This document shows positions 25,939 through 34,182 of a DNA stretch of 49,641 nucleotides, in pieces. Below the pieces are notes generated by a model that made no database searches, was not told where the DNA came from, and saw nothing but the letters and a program-made list of their open reading frames with translations. Within the stretch, counting starts at the first letter, position 1. Each line of letters opens with the position of its first letter. Origin of the DNA: Deltaproteobacteria bacterium (lineage in GTDB: Bacteria; Desulfobacterota; Desulfobulbia; Desulfobulbales; Desulfurivibrionaceae); NCBI GenBank assembly GCA_021811385.1, contig JAJZPC010000010.1, positions 1-49,641 on the forward strand. The letters are read 5' to 3'. A program made the position numbers and the translations under genes.

Positions 25939-27462
25939 ATGAAGGCAGGATTTGAAAAATTTCAAGCGCTGTCCGCGTTTGCCGAGCAGTATGGCTGTCC
26001 GTGGGTGGAATACCATGAATCAGTGACCGGCCCGCCGTTTTTGCTCTGGAAGCTCAACATGCCCCAACTCCGGGCGGAAGGCTGGTTCCCTCGGCTGGTT
26101 GGTGATGGCAAGGCTGTCGTGATCGCCACCGCGCCCGGCCCCGAGTTGGCGGACACGATCCGCGAAACCCTCGGCGTGGGGGAGGTGGCGTTTGAGGTCA
26201 CCCTGCCCGAGGATCTCAAACGCATCTTCGACCACAACCAGGATCTCAACCCCGGCTTTCCGGCCACCGCTGGCCGCACCCCGCTGGCCAAGGTCCGCAC
26301 CTATCTGGCGGGGCGGCGTTCGCTGTTCGCCCATTACCGGACCCTGCTGGCCAAGAGCCGCACCGGTTTGGCCTTTATCCGCACCGGCCTTTCCTGCATC
26401 ACCATTGCCCTGCTTTTTCTCCGCCTGCTCGGCAGCGGGTATTACCTGCTGCTGGAGGCGCCTCTCCTGATAGGCGGCATCATCATGGTGTATGACGGCC
26501 TCAAATGGTATCTGCCTGCCAGGGAGATCTACGCCACCCTGCCGCCCTGTGTCGATACCGGCGCCACCTCCGGAACCAGCGTGTTGGAGGTGGAAAACGA
26601 GTACGTCGCCCCGGAATTCCGGCGCAGCGGAGTGGTGGCAGGGGCTGCCGCGTTGCGGGGTGGCTGGACCAGCATGTCGCCGGTGATGCGGCGGCGCTTT
26701 CTGGCCGGCGACCGAACCGACCTGGCCGAGGAAAGAACGGTGCTCGCCTGTTTTAGAACCAGGATGGCCAAGGCCCGCACCGGCCTGGCCTTTACCCGCA
26801 CCGGCTTTGCTTTTATCAGCCTCGGTCTCGGGTTGTTGCGCCAGTTTCAGGCCAGTCGCTGGCTCGCCTTCGACCTCGGGCTCATCGGCATCGGCGGTCT
26901 CATGGCCCTGGAGGGATTTTTCTGGTATTTCCGCGGCCGGAGGGCAGGGGTGGAAGGGCTGGCCTCGGTGCGGGAAAAAACGAGGATGTCCTCCATCTGG
27001 GATTATTTTTTCCCCCACGGCCATGTCCTGCCCGGACCGGACACCAATCCCATGACCCTGCCGGTGAAGAGCTCCCATGCCCCGGGGATCTGGGCCACCA
27101 CCGGCGTTGCCCTGGAGCGCACGGTGCTGGCCGAGCGGCGTAATGTCATGGCCCGGCTGCGCACGGTCATGGCCCGGGCCCGCACCGGTTTCGCCTTTAT
27201 CCGCACCGGGTTGAGCCTTTTTCTGATCGGGGCGGCTTTTCTGCTTTTCTTCGATGATACCGGCGCCCTTGGCTGGACCGTGTTCAGCTACGCGATGATG
27301 GCGGCAGGGCTCTTGCTGGTTGCGGACGGTTTTGCCTGGAGCATCCCGGCCGAGCGGACGCGCCGGCAGCTGCCTTACTGCTACGGCGATATGGAAATCA
27401 CTATCCCCGATTACGGCGTGCCGGCCAGATTTTGGAAAACCGTGGTGTTCAGCAATGACTGA
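25939..27462 (+). CDS. MshEN-like plus three-module DUF202 membrane protein, 507 aa
   Basis: The first 95 or so residues resemble the MshEN/GspE N-terminal domain, which in some proteins binds cyclic di-GMP (FAEQYGCPWVEY, GWFPRLVGDGKAVVIATAP, FEVTLPEDLKRIFD). Three DUF202-type modules follow, near 112-195, 247-345 and 385-490. Each is an arginine-rich amphipathic run (RTDLAEERTVLACFRTRMAK-like), the signature ARTGLAFIRTGLS, and two to three hydrophobic helices ending W-Y/F. DUF202 is best known from small bacterial membrane proteins and from the fungal VTC polyphosphate complex; no enzymatic role is established. The stop overlaps the next gene by 8 nt (ATGACTGA). The function is unknown; its place inside the dikinase-kinase cluster suggests it is the membrane client or sensor. 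Confidence 0.8.
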   Translation: MKAGFEKFQALSAFAEQYGCPWVEYHESVTGPPFLLWKLNMPQLRAEGWFPRLVGDGKAVVIATAPGPELADTIRETLGVGEVAFEVTLPEDLKRIFDHNQDLNPGFPATAGRTPLAKVRTYLAGRRSLFAHYRTLLAKSRTGLAFIRTGLSCITIALLFLRLLGSGYYLLLEAPLLIGGIIMVYDGLKWYLPAREIYATLPPCVDTGATSGTSVLEVENEYVAPEFRRSGVVAGAAALRGGWTSMSPVMRRRFLAGDRTDLAEERTVLACFRTRMAKARTGLAFTRTGFAFISLGLGLLRQFQASRWLAFDLGLIGIGGLMALEGFFWYFRGRRAGVEGLASVREKTRMSSIWDYFFPHGHVLPGPDTNPMTLPVKSSHAPGIWATTGVALERTVLAERRNVMARLRTVMARARTGFAFIRTGLSLFLIGAAFLLFFDDTGALGWTVFSYAMMAAGLLLVADGFAWSIPAERTRRQLPYCYGDMEITIPDYGVPARFWKTVVFSND

Positions 27463-28678
27463 GAATGAGACGGATGTCTTGATGCGGCCTTTTGCCGGCC
27501 TCGCCTTTTCCCGGGCCGGGATGCTTGCGGAAGCGGCCAGGGGCGCCGCATTGCGGGGGGTGCCCCTGGCGCGGATTCTCCATCTCGAATACGGGGTGGA
27601 GCGCGAGGCGCTGCTTGCAACCCTGCGCGACCATTATCAATGCGCCTCCATCGAGTACGACGAACGGCTGCCCATTCCGCCTGAGCTGCTCACCGTGCTC
27701 AACGGTCCGCCGGGCAGCCGGCTCGCGCAAAGCGGCTGGTTTCCGGTGATCAAGGACGCCGACGGCACCATGGTCATCGCCGCCTGCGATCCGTCGGATG
27801 CAGCCATGCTCGCGGAGGTGGAGGAGATTTTCGGCCCGGCCCCGTATGAATTCCGGGTGGCCCTGCCCGACGACATCGCCTGGTTTATCCAGGATTTCCT
27901 CCATGACAAGCCGGGTCTGCTCATCGGCACCGAACGCACCGGCCTGGCCTTCTGGCGGAATATCATGGCCCAGTGGCGGACCCGGCTTGCCTGCTACCGC
28001 ACCGATCTGGCCCGGGCCCGCACCGCCTTGGCCTTTATTCGCACAGGTCTGGCCCTGGCCGCCATCTCCCGGACCCTCTTGAACAACCAACGGTTCGGCG
28101 TCCATCCTTTTCCGGCCTATGGGGTTTTGGCGGTGGGACTGCTGCTTTTTTCCGGCGCCCTGCCCACCTATCTTCGGGTGCGGCGTTCCCGCATGACGCC
28201 GCCGAGGCATCAGACCCTGGTGGAGGTGAGCTCCGCCACCTTGAGTTTTCTTGAGAACTATCAGAACCTGGAGCATGCGGGCATGGAAAAGAAAACCAAG
28301 GAGACCATGCTGGCCCGGCTTGGCGATCTGCTCGGCAACTACTGCACCATTTTGTACCCGTCGCCCGCCAGCCGGGAACGCACCCACCTGGCCCGGGAAC
28401 GGAACGTGCTCGCCGCCCAGCGCACCATCGCCGGCTGTTACCGGACCATCTATTCGCGGGCCCGCACCGGTCTGGCCTTTATCCGTACCGGAGTCTCCTT
28501 TGTGAGCATCGGCATCGGCCTGATCGGCTATTTCGGCCTGGGGTTCAAGACCTTTTTTGATGTGATGCTGATCGTGGTCGGTCTGTTGATGATCATCGAC
28601 GGAGGGCTCTGGTACCTGCCGGTGCGCAAGGAACAGGCGGAGCTGCCCGGAACACGAAGCGGCGTATTGGCGGGGTGA
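27455..28678 (+). CDS. MshEN-like plus two-module DUF202 membrane protein, 407 aa
   Basis: This is a companion of the preceding gene. Residues 1-150 form a fuller MshEN-like domain: LAEAARGAALRGVPLARILH, YQCASIEYDERLPIPPELL, GWFPVIKDADGTMVIAACDP, and VALPDDIAWFIQDFL. Two DUF202-type modules follow, near 155-240 (RARTALAFIRTGLALAAISR) and 300-395 (ARTGLAFIRTGVSFVSIGIG). Between them is a soluble helical linker of about 60 residues (SATLSFLENYQNLEHAG). The start I use overlaps the upstream stop, typical of translational coupling. Together with its neighbour it brings five DUF202 modules into the operon, which looks like stepwise duplication. The next gene, a histidine kinase, starts 6 nt after the stop. 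Confidence 0.8.
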   Translation: MTENETDVLMRPFAGLAFSRAGMLAEAARGAALRGVPLARILHLEYGVEREALLATLRDHYQCASIEYDERLPIPPELLTVLNGPPGSRLAQSGWFPVIKDADGTMVIAACDPSDAAMLAEVEEIFGPAPYEFRVALPDDIAWFIQDFLHDKPGLLIGTERTGLAFWRNIMAQWRTRLACYRTDLARARTALAFIRTGLALAAISRTLLNNQRFGVHPFPAYGVLAVGLLLFSGALPTYLRVRRSRMTPPRHQTLVEVSSATLSFLENYQNLEHAGMEKKTKETMLARLGDLLGNYCTILYPSPASRERTHLARERNVLAAQRTIAGCYRTIYSRARTGLAFIRTGVSFVSIGIGLIGYFGLGFKTFFDVMLIVVGLLMIIDGGLWYLPVRKEQAELPGTRSGVLAG

Positions 28679-28684
28679 TGCGGC

Positions 28685-30106
28685 ATGAAAATCGAACATA
28701 AAATCTATCTTTCCAACGCGGTCCATATCCTCCTTATCGTGCTGATCGGCATGTTTGCCCTGCAGAACCTCAATGAGATATTGACCAAGTTCCGCTTCAC
28801 CGTGATCGCCGAGGGGCTCAACGCCAATTTCCTTGAGATGCGGCTGGCGGAAAAAAATTATTTCCTCTACGGCGATAACGAGGCGTTCAACAATATCAAG
28901 ACCAGAATCGACCAGACCGGCGAGACCCTGCTGCAGGTTCGCCCTGATATCATCCGGGCCGTGGGGGCGGAGAAGTACACGACGCTTCAGAATCATCTCC
29001 ACGCCTATGCGCAAGTGGTTGATTCGATCAGCAAGTCCAGCCATCGTGACGGCGCGGTTCAGCAGAAGTTGCGGGAGGCGGGCCAGAACCTCAAAACATT
29101 TTCCGAGAATATCACCGCCCTTGAAAGCGACCGGATCGGCGCGATCATTGCCGGTTCCAAGAATATCCTGCTCTATTCCTTCTGGGCCGTGGTGCTTTTC
29201 GCCTTTCTCTTCAGCAATCTCATCGTCCGGAATATCGGCCAGTCGTTGCGCAAGGTTGTCGATCTCACCCGGGCCATATCCACGGGCAATTACCGGAAGA
29301 TCGAGGAAAAACCCTCCGACGACGAGATCGGCGCGGTGGTCAGCGCCATCAACGCCATGGCCGAGGAGCTGCATAAACGGGAAAAGGAGATCGTCCAATC
29401 GAAAAGGCTCGCCTCCATCGGCGTGCTGGTGGCAGGGGTGGCCCACGAGCTCAACAATCCGCTCAACAATATCTCCATGCTCGCCCAGACCTATGCGGAG
29501 GTCTACGACGGGCTCGGCAAGGAGGACAGGATCGGTTTCATGGAGCGGGTGGACGAGGAGGTCGAACGGCTGCGGGTGATCATCCACAACCTGCTTGATT
29601 ACGCAAAACCCAAGGAGCAGCATCTGGCCAGGGCGATCACCAATCAGGTCATCCAGAAGATCCTGGCCCTGGTGCAGAACATGCTCGATATCTCCAACAT
29701 CAAGGTCATGCTCACCCTGGGCGAGAACCTCCCGGATATCTACATCGACGAACACCAGATCCAGCAGGTGCTGGTCAATATGGCCACCAACGCCATCCAG
29801 GCCATGGGCAAGGGCGGCGAACTGCGCATTGTCTCCCGCTATCTGCCGGACCATGACGAAATCGAGATCGAGATCGGCGACAACGGCAAGGGCATTGCCC
29901 CGGAGTTTCTCGATCACATCTTTGATCCATTTTTCACCACCAAGGAAGAAAGCGGCACCGGTCTTGGCCTGTGGGTCAGCTACGGGATCATCAAAAACCA
30001 CCAGGGGAACATCCGGGTGGCAAGCCAGGTCGGAGTCGGCACAACATTTATCATAACCCTGCCCAGTTGCAAAAAGTTAAAGAGGTGTACGGATGGCGAA
30101 GCATAG
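28685..30106 (+). CDS. Membrane sensor histidine kinase with HAMP, 473 aa
   Basis: TM1 is at the extreme N-terminus (VHILLIVLIGMFALQNL). A periplasmic helical sensor follows (about 35-165; EMRLAEKNYFLYGDNEAF), then TM2 (ILLYSFWAVVLFAFLFSNLI) and HAMP (QSLRKVVDLTRAISTGNY). HisKA has His254 in GVAHELNNPLNNISML, and the HATPase domain has DNGKGIAPEF and GTGLGLWVSYGI. The sensor shares the EKNYFL signature with the kinase at 19278, so the two kinases are paralogues with related inputs. The C-terminus overlaps the following receiver by 14 nt, identifying the cognate pair. Here the order is HK then RR, the mirror of the first pair. Confidence 0.93.
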   Translation: MKIEHKIYLSNAVHILLIVLIGMFALQNLNEILTKFRFTVIAEGLNANFLEMRLAEKNYFLYGDNEAFNNIKTRIDQTGETLLQVRPDIIRAVGAEKYTTLQNHLHAYAQVVDSISKSSHRDGAVQQKLREAGQNLKTFSENITALESDRIGAIIAGSKNILLYSFWAVVLFAFLFSNLIVRNIGQSLRKVVDLTRAISTGNYRKIEEKPSDDEIGAVVSAINAMAEELHKREKEIVQSKRLASIGVLVAGVAHELNNPLNNISMLAQTYAEVYDGLGKEDRIGFMERVDEEVERLRVIIHNLLDYAKPKEQHLARAITNQVIQKILALVQNMLDISNIKVMLTLGENLPDIYIDEHQIQQVLVNMATNAIQAMGKGGELRIVSRYLPDHDEIEIEIGDNGKGIAPEFLDHIFDPFFTTKEESGTGLGLWVSYGIIKNHQGNIRVASQVGVGTTFIITLPSCKKLKRCTDGEA

Positions 30107-30461
30107 CATTATGGTCATTGATGATGAGAAGATCGTGGGGGACATGGCAAAACTTTCCTTCGAGCAGGACGGCTACGAGGTGGAAACCTTCCTCAACGGC
30201 GAGTCGGCCCTGGAACGATTGAAGGAAAAGCGGTTCGACGTGGTGGTCACCGACCTGAAGATGAAGGGGGTGGACGGCCTTGAGGTGCTGCGCTCCATCA
30301 AGAAGCTTTACCCCGGCGTCAAGGTGATCATGATCACCGCCTTCGCCAATCTGGATGTGGCCATCGAGGCGTTGCGGGACGATGTCCACGATTTCTTCCC
30401 CAAGCCGGTCAAGATCAAGGAGCTGAAAGCCTCGGTCAAAAGAGCCCTGGGGGAGGAATGA
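30093..30461 (+). CDS. Single-domain response regulator, 122 aa
   Basis: A stand-alone receiver with VIDDEK acidic pocket, phospho-acceptor Asp54 in VVTDLKMKG, the threonine in MITAFAN and the Lys-Pro pair in FFPKPVKIKE. It is clearly related to the receiver at 18895 (VVTDLKMxGxDGxEVL in both) and likewise has no output domain. Its start lies inside the end of the histidine kinase gene, implying coupled translation. Dikinase-like P4 begins 36 nt downstream. The repeated association of a receiver with a dikinase-like gene suggests that it regulates that protein or passes phosphate to it. Confidence 0.93.
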   Translation: MAKHSIMVIDDEKIVGDMAKLSFEQDGYEVETFLNGESALERLKEKRFDVVVTDLKMKGVDGLEVLRSIKKLYPGVKVIMITAFANLDVAIEALRDDVHDFFPKPVKIKELKASVKRALGEE

Positions 30462-30497
30462 TCCCGGCCGGATGATATCCCGACGGAACCGCTGGCC

Positions 30498-33062
30498 ATG
30501 CAAAAAACTTTTTTCCGCGGACTCAAAGAGGTGTTCGGCCGCGACCGTGGCGCAGCCACCGGCCTGACCACGCGTTTCCAGGCCTTTCAGGCGGTGCTCG
30601 ACGGCAACAACCGCACCCTGGAAGCCATGACCGAGATGGGGGAAAAGCTCGGCGGCGGCTACCTCTTTGATGTCAATTACACCCGTGGCGCCTATGCCGC
30701 GCTGTTCTCGGCAATCTCCGGTTCGCTCGACCAGTTCAACCTGCTGACCGATGACCGCTATCCCCGGCTGGCTGAAATCCTGGCCCGCATCGACACCTTG
30801 GTGCAGCGGATGTTGAGCGGGAGCGCATCCCTTTCCAGCCCCTTGGTGGTCTCTTATCCGGAGATCACCTGGGACCAGGCCGAGGAGGTGGGGGGCAAGA
30901 ATTATCACCTGGCCGAGCTGGCGAACGCCCTGCATCTCCCTATTCCCGAGGCCTTTGCCATCACCACCACCGCCTTTACCGTTTTTCTGCACCATAACGG
31001 ATTGGAGGCGCGCCTTGCCGGGTTGGCCGGGGCCGACGGCGACGCCCTGGCCGAGGTGCGTAGCGCCATTCTTGCCGGTGGTTTCCCGGAGGATCTCAGC
31101 GCGGAGTTGGCCGCGGCCCTGGAGAGCATGCGGGCCCGGCTTGGCCAAAACGCAACCCTGGCGGTGCGGAGCAGCGCCGAGGAGGAGGACGGCGATTTTT
31201 CCTTTGCCGGTCAATTCGAGACGGTGCTCAATGTGCCCTGCACGGTCGAGGCCGTGCAGGAGGCCTATAAGGAGGTGGTGGCCAGCCTTTTTCAGGCCGA
31301 CTCCGTAAGCTACCAACGCCAGCTCGGCTATGATCTCGGGAAGCTGAAGATGGCGGTGGGCTGCGTGGCCATGGTCGAGGCGAGAGCGAGCGGGGTCATG
31401 TATACCGTCGCCTCCGGCAGGGAGCGGGACAGGATGTCGATCAGCGCGGCCTGGGGATTGGGCAAGGCGGTGGTGGACGGCATGACCGATGCCGATCTCT
31501 ACACCGTGGCCAAGGGGGAGACGCCCCGGCTTTTTTCCCGCCGTATCGGCGCCAAGGAACAGATGGTGGTTAATCTGGGAGTCTCCGGCATCGCGACGGT
31601 GGAAACCCCGGCGGCACAACGGCCGTTGCCCTGCCTCGGCGAAACCGAGGTCATCGAGCTGGCAAGGCAGGGTCAGATCATCGAGGCGTATTTCAAGGCG
31701 CCCCAGGACATCGAATGGGCCATTGATACGAACAATCGATGCTATCTGCTCCAGGCCAGGGCCTTGCGGGTGGAAGAGCCCGACGAGACGGGATCAAACG
31801 CTCAAGCGCAGGCAACAGGCTATCCGGTGTTGCTCCGCGACCAGGGGATAGTGGTGCAGCGGGGCACCATCGCAGGCAAGGTTTTCATCCTGCACCATCT
31901 CGACGAACTGGAGAAGATCCCCAAGGGCAGCATCCTGGTGGCCAGGCACGACTCCCCCCACTTTGTGCAGGCCATTCCCATCCTCAATGCCATCATCACC
32001 GATATCGGCGTGCCCACCAGCCATATGGCCTCGATCTGCCGGGAATTCAGCATCCCCACCGTGGTCAATACCGGTTCCGCCACCTCGGTTTTGCGCCATG
32101 GCCAGGCGATCACCCTGCAGGCGGGCGAGGGCGGCGAGGTTGTGGTGTATGAGGGAATCGTCCAGGGTTTGCTCCGGGAGGAGCGGCAAACCGCAGCCAA
32201 ACTGCGGGAGCTGTATGAGTTCCGGCGCCAGAAATACATCATGCGCTATATTGCCCCGCTCAACCTGGTCAACTCCCTGGAGCAGGAATTCACCCCGGAA
32301 AAATGCAAGACCGTGCATGATCTTGTCCGCTTCATGCACGAGAAAGCGGTGCAGGCCCTGGTTGCCAATGCCGAAGGGCAGGGCAGGGGGTTCAACAGGT
32401 TTTTCGGCGGCAAGAGTGCCGTGCACCGGTTGTCTCTGCCGATCCCGGTCCAAATGCTGGTGATCGATCTGGGGGGCGGCTTGCGCGGCAACCCGGGCGG
32501 TAAGATAACCGGCTTCGAAGCGGTGGCCTCCGTGCCGTTGCGGGCGGTGCTTGCCGGGATGCTTGCCCCAGGGGTCTGGCAAAACGAGGGGGTGGCCCTG
32601 CGCGGGGCCGATCTGCTCTCCGGCATGACGCGGGCGGCGGATGTTCCCGGCGGCGCGGCTATTATGGAGAACGTGGCCCTGGCAAGTTCGGAGTACGTGA
32701 ACATGAGCCTGCGCTTCGGCTACCACTTTAATATGCTGGACTGCTATTGCAGCGACACCCCGCGCAACAACCACATCTATTTCCGTTTTGTGGGCGGGGC
32801 CGCCGCCATTACCAACCGTTCCCGCCGCATCCAGCTCATGGCCCAGGTGCTGGCGGAGCAAGGGTTTGCCCTCAAGGCCAAGGGCGATCTGCTGATCGGC
32901 CGTCTCTCCGGCCTGGGACGGCAGGAGATTGAGGGGATTCTCAAGCAGCTGGGGTGCCTGATCGGTTTTACCCGGCAGCTTGACGCCCGTCTTGATTCCG
33001 ACGAGAAGGTGACGGTCCTGGCCCGTCGCTTTTTACAGGGGGATTACCGGAGCAGCCTTTGA
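30498..33062 (+). CDS. PEP-synthase-like dikinase paralogue P4, 854 aa
   Basis: It is closest in motif content to P1: a helical N-terminal domain (NNRTLEAMTEMGEKLGGGYL), then ATP-grasp with Lys134 in VGGKNYHLAEL, LAVRSSAEEED, SFAGQFETVL and AWGLGKAVVDG. Two usual motifs are altered: DP reads AS (YTVASGRER), and the closing QSRP reads QARA. The phosphohistidine domain keeps His509 in GVPTSHMASICREF. The C-terminal shared domain is well conserved (CKTVHDLVRFMHEKA, RFGYHFNMLDCYCSD, NHIYFRFVGG, GFTRQLD). No TIM barrel is present. It is the last gene of the cluster; a phosphatase gene converges on it with a 12-nt gap and no obvious terminator. Confidence 0.87.
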   Translation: MQKTFFRGLKEVFGRDRGAATGLTTRFQAFQAVLDGNNRTLEAMTEMGEKLGGGYLFDVNYTRGAYAALFSAISGSLDQFNLLTDDRYPRLAEILARIDTLVQRMLSGSASLSSPLVVSYPEITWDQAEEVGGKNYHLAELANALHLPIPEAFAITTTAFTVFLHHNGLEARLAGLAGADGDALAEVRSAILAGGFPEDLSAELAAALESMRARLGQNATLAVRSSAEEEDGDFSFAGQFETVLNVPCTVEAVQEAYKEVVASLFQADSVSYQRQLGYDLGKLKMAVGCVAMVEARASGVMYTVASGRERDRMSISAAWGLGKAVVDGMTDADLYTVAKGETPRLFSRRIGAKEQMVVNLGVSGIATVETPAAQRPLPCLGETEVIELARQGQIIEAYFKAPQDIEWAIDTNNRCYLLQARALRVEEPDETGSNAQAQATGYPVLLRDQGIVVQRGTIAGKVFILHHLDELEKIPKGSILVARHDSPHFVQAIPILNAIITDIGVPTSHMASICREFSIPTVVNTGSATSVLRHGQAITLQAGEGGEVVVYEGIVQGLLREERQTAAKLRELYEFRRQKYIMRYIAPLNLVNSLEQEFTPEKCKTVHDLVRFMHEKAVQALVANAEGQGRGFNRFFGGKSAVHRLSLPIPVQMLVIDLGGGLRGNPGGKITGFEAVASVPLRAVLAGMLAPGVWQNEGVALRGADLLSGMTRAADVPGGAAIMENVALASSEYVNMSLRFGYHFNMLDCYCSDTPRNNHIYFRFVGGAAAITNRSRRIQLMAQVLAEQGFALKAKGDLLIGRLSGLGRQEIEGILKQLGCLIGFTRQLDARLDSDEKVTVLARRFLQGDYRSSL

Positions 33063-33074
33063 GTTGTGGTCCGC

Positions 33075-33731
33075 TCAGGCGGCGTGATGAAAGCGCAGCC
33101 CCGGCAACTCCACGGCGGTGAGGAGATTGCCGTAGGCCGCGCCGGTGTCGATGCCGGTGCGGAAGGGGGTGAGCAGCGGGGTGGCAAAGGGGGTATGGCC
33201 GAAGATGACCCGCCGGCCGTAGTCCCGCTCCAGGGAAAGAAAGGGCTCCCGGACCTCGCAGAGATCGGAGATGTCCTGCTCGGCCAGGGGCTGGTCGTGG
33301 CGCAGACCGGCATGCACGAAGATGTACTCTTCGGTCTCCCAATAGGGCAGCAGGGAGAGCAGAAAATCCCGGTGTTCCCGGGGCATGAAATCCAGGGAGG
33401 CAAGCGCGGCAAGGCTTGCGCCGCCGTAGCTTTCCAAGGTGTTTTCCATGCCCAGCCGCCGCAGGTAGGGGAGCAACGCCTGATCTCCGCTCCGGTGGTA
33501 TTCCAGCAACAGATACTCGTGGTTTCCCATGAGCGGGATTACCCGCGCCCCATCACCCCGCAGTCGGCAGATCCGGTCCAGCACTCCCTTGGCATCGGGG
33601 CCGCGATCCAGGTAATCGCCCAGAAAAACCAGGGTGTCGCGCTGGCGATCAAAGGGGAGCCGGTTGAGCAGGAGTTCGAGCTTGGCCGCGCAGCCGTGGA
33701 TATCGCCGATGGCAAAAATCTTACCGGTCAT
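33075..33731 (-). CDS. PP1-like metallophosphoesterase, 218 aa
   Basis: The calcineurin-like phosphoesterase signature is complete: GDIHGC, GDYLDRGPD, GNHEYLLL, FVHAGL and FGHTPF, supplying the di-metal ligands. Length and motif spacing match bacterial PP1-type serine/threonine phosphatases of the PrpA/PrpB kind; ApaH-type diadenosine tetraphosphatases are an alternative. It would act in the cytoplasm on phosphoproteins or nucleotides. The gene converges on the end of dikinase-like P4. A functional link (removal of phosphate from cluster components) is possible but not shown by an operon. Confidence 0.88.
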   Translation of the reverse strand: MTGKIFAIGDIHGCAAKLELLLNRLPFDRQRDTLVFLGDYLDRGPDAKGVLDRICRLRGDGARVIPLMGNHEYLLLEYHRSGDQALLPYLRRLGMENTLESYGGASLAALASLDFMPREHRDFLLSLLPYWETEEYIFVHAGLRHDQPLAEQDISDLCEVREPFLSLERDYGRRVIFGHTPFATPLLTPFRTGIDTGAAYGNLLTAVELPGLRFHHAA

Positions 33732-33764
33732 GTCGCTGTCCCATGCAGTCGTAAGGGAGGGAGA

Positions 33765-34157
33765 TCAGGCGCAGGTCTTGTGCCAAAAAGACGCCACCAT
33801 GCCGTAGATGAAATTCAGGAGCAGCACGAGAATGGGGGTCAGCAACCCGGCCTTGAGGCCCAGAAGCCCCATGCCCATCTCCGGAAAGACCATGACCAGC
33901 ATCATGGTGGTGGGAACCAGGCTCATGAGAATGCCGCGCAGGGCGGTTTTTTGCCGGAAAAACGGCAGAATCAGGAGCAGGGCCCAGATTCCGCCCCAGA
34001 CCAGACGGGGATAGAGCCAGGGCGCGGTGAATTGCGGGCGCAGGCTTATGCCCAGCATGGCCGTTACCCCGGCCTGACCGAGGATCCAGATGTTGGCGCT
34101 GTCGATGAGCGCGCCGAGGGCTCCGCCGGTGAAGGCGCCGCTTATTTTCCGTACCAT
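33765..34157 (-). CDS. Small integral membrane protein of unknown function, 130 aa
   Basis: Three to four hydrophobic segments are visible: GGALGALIDSANIWILG, LVWGGIWALLLILPFF, GILMSLVPTTMMLVMVF and AGLLTPILVLLLNFIYGMVA. The overall pattern recalls small inner-membrane proteins of unknown role, and I do not recognise a family. I choose the ATG giving MVRKISGAFTGG because AAGGAA precedes it; an upstream extension to 34247 is translated from the pirin 3' region. It sits between the phosphatase and the pirin gene on the same strand, 25 nt after the pirin stop. Confidence 0.65.
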   Translation of the reverse strand: MVRKISGAFTGGALGALIDSANIWILGQAGVTAMLGISLRPQFTAPWLYPRLVWGGIWALLLILPFFRQKTALRGILMSLVPTTMMLVMVFPEMGMGLLGLKAGLLTPILVLLLNFIYGMVASFWHKTCA

Positions 34158-34182
34158 GGGGAAGTTCCTTTTTGAGTAGAGG

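Noticed and set aside
23104-26016. 970-codon minus-strand open frame opposite P2-P3
   Set aside because: It is the antisense of two proteins with conserved domains; the translation is repetitive in Gly, Gln, His and Arg and shows no family motif.
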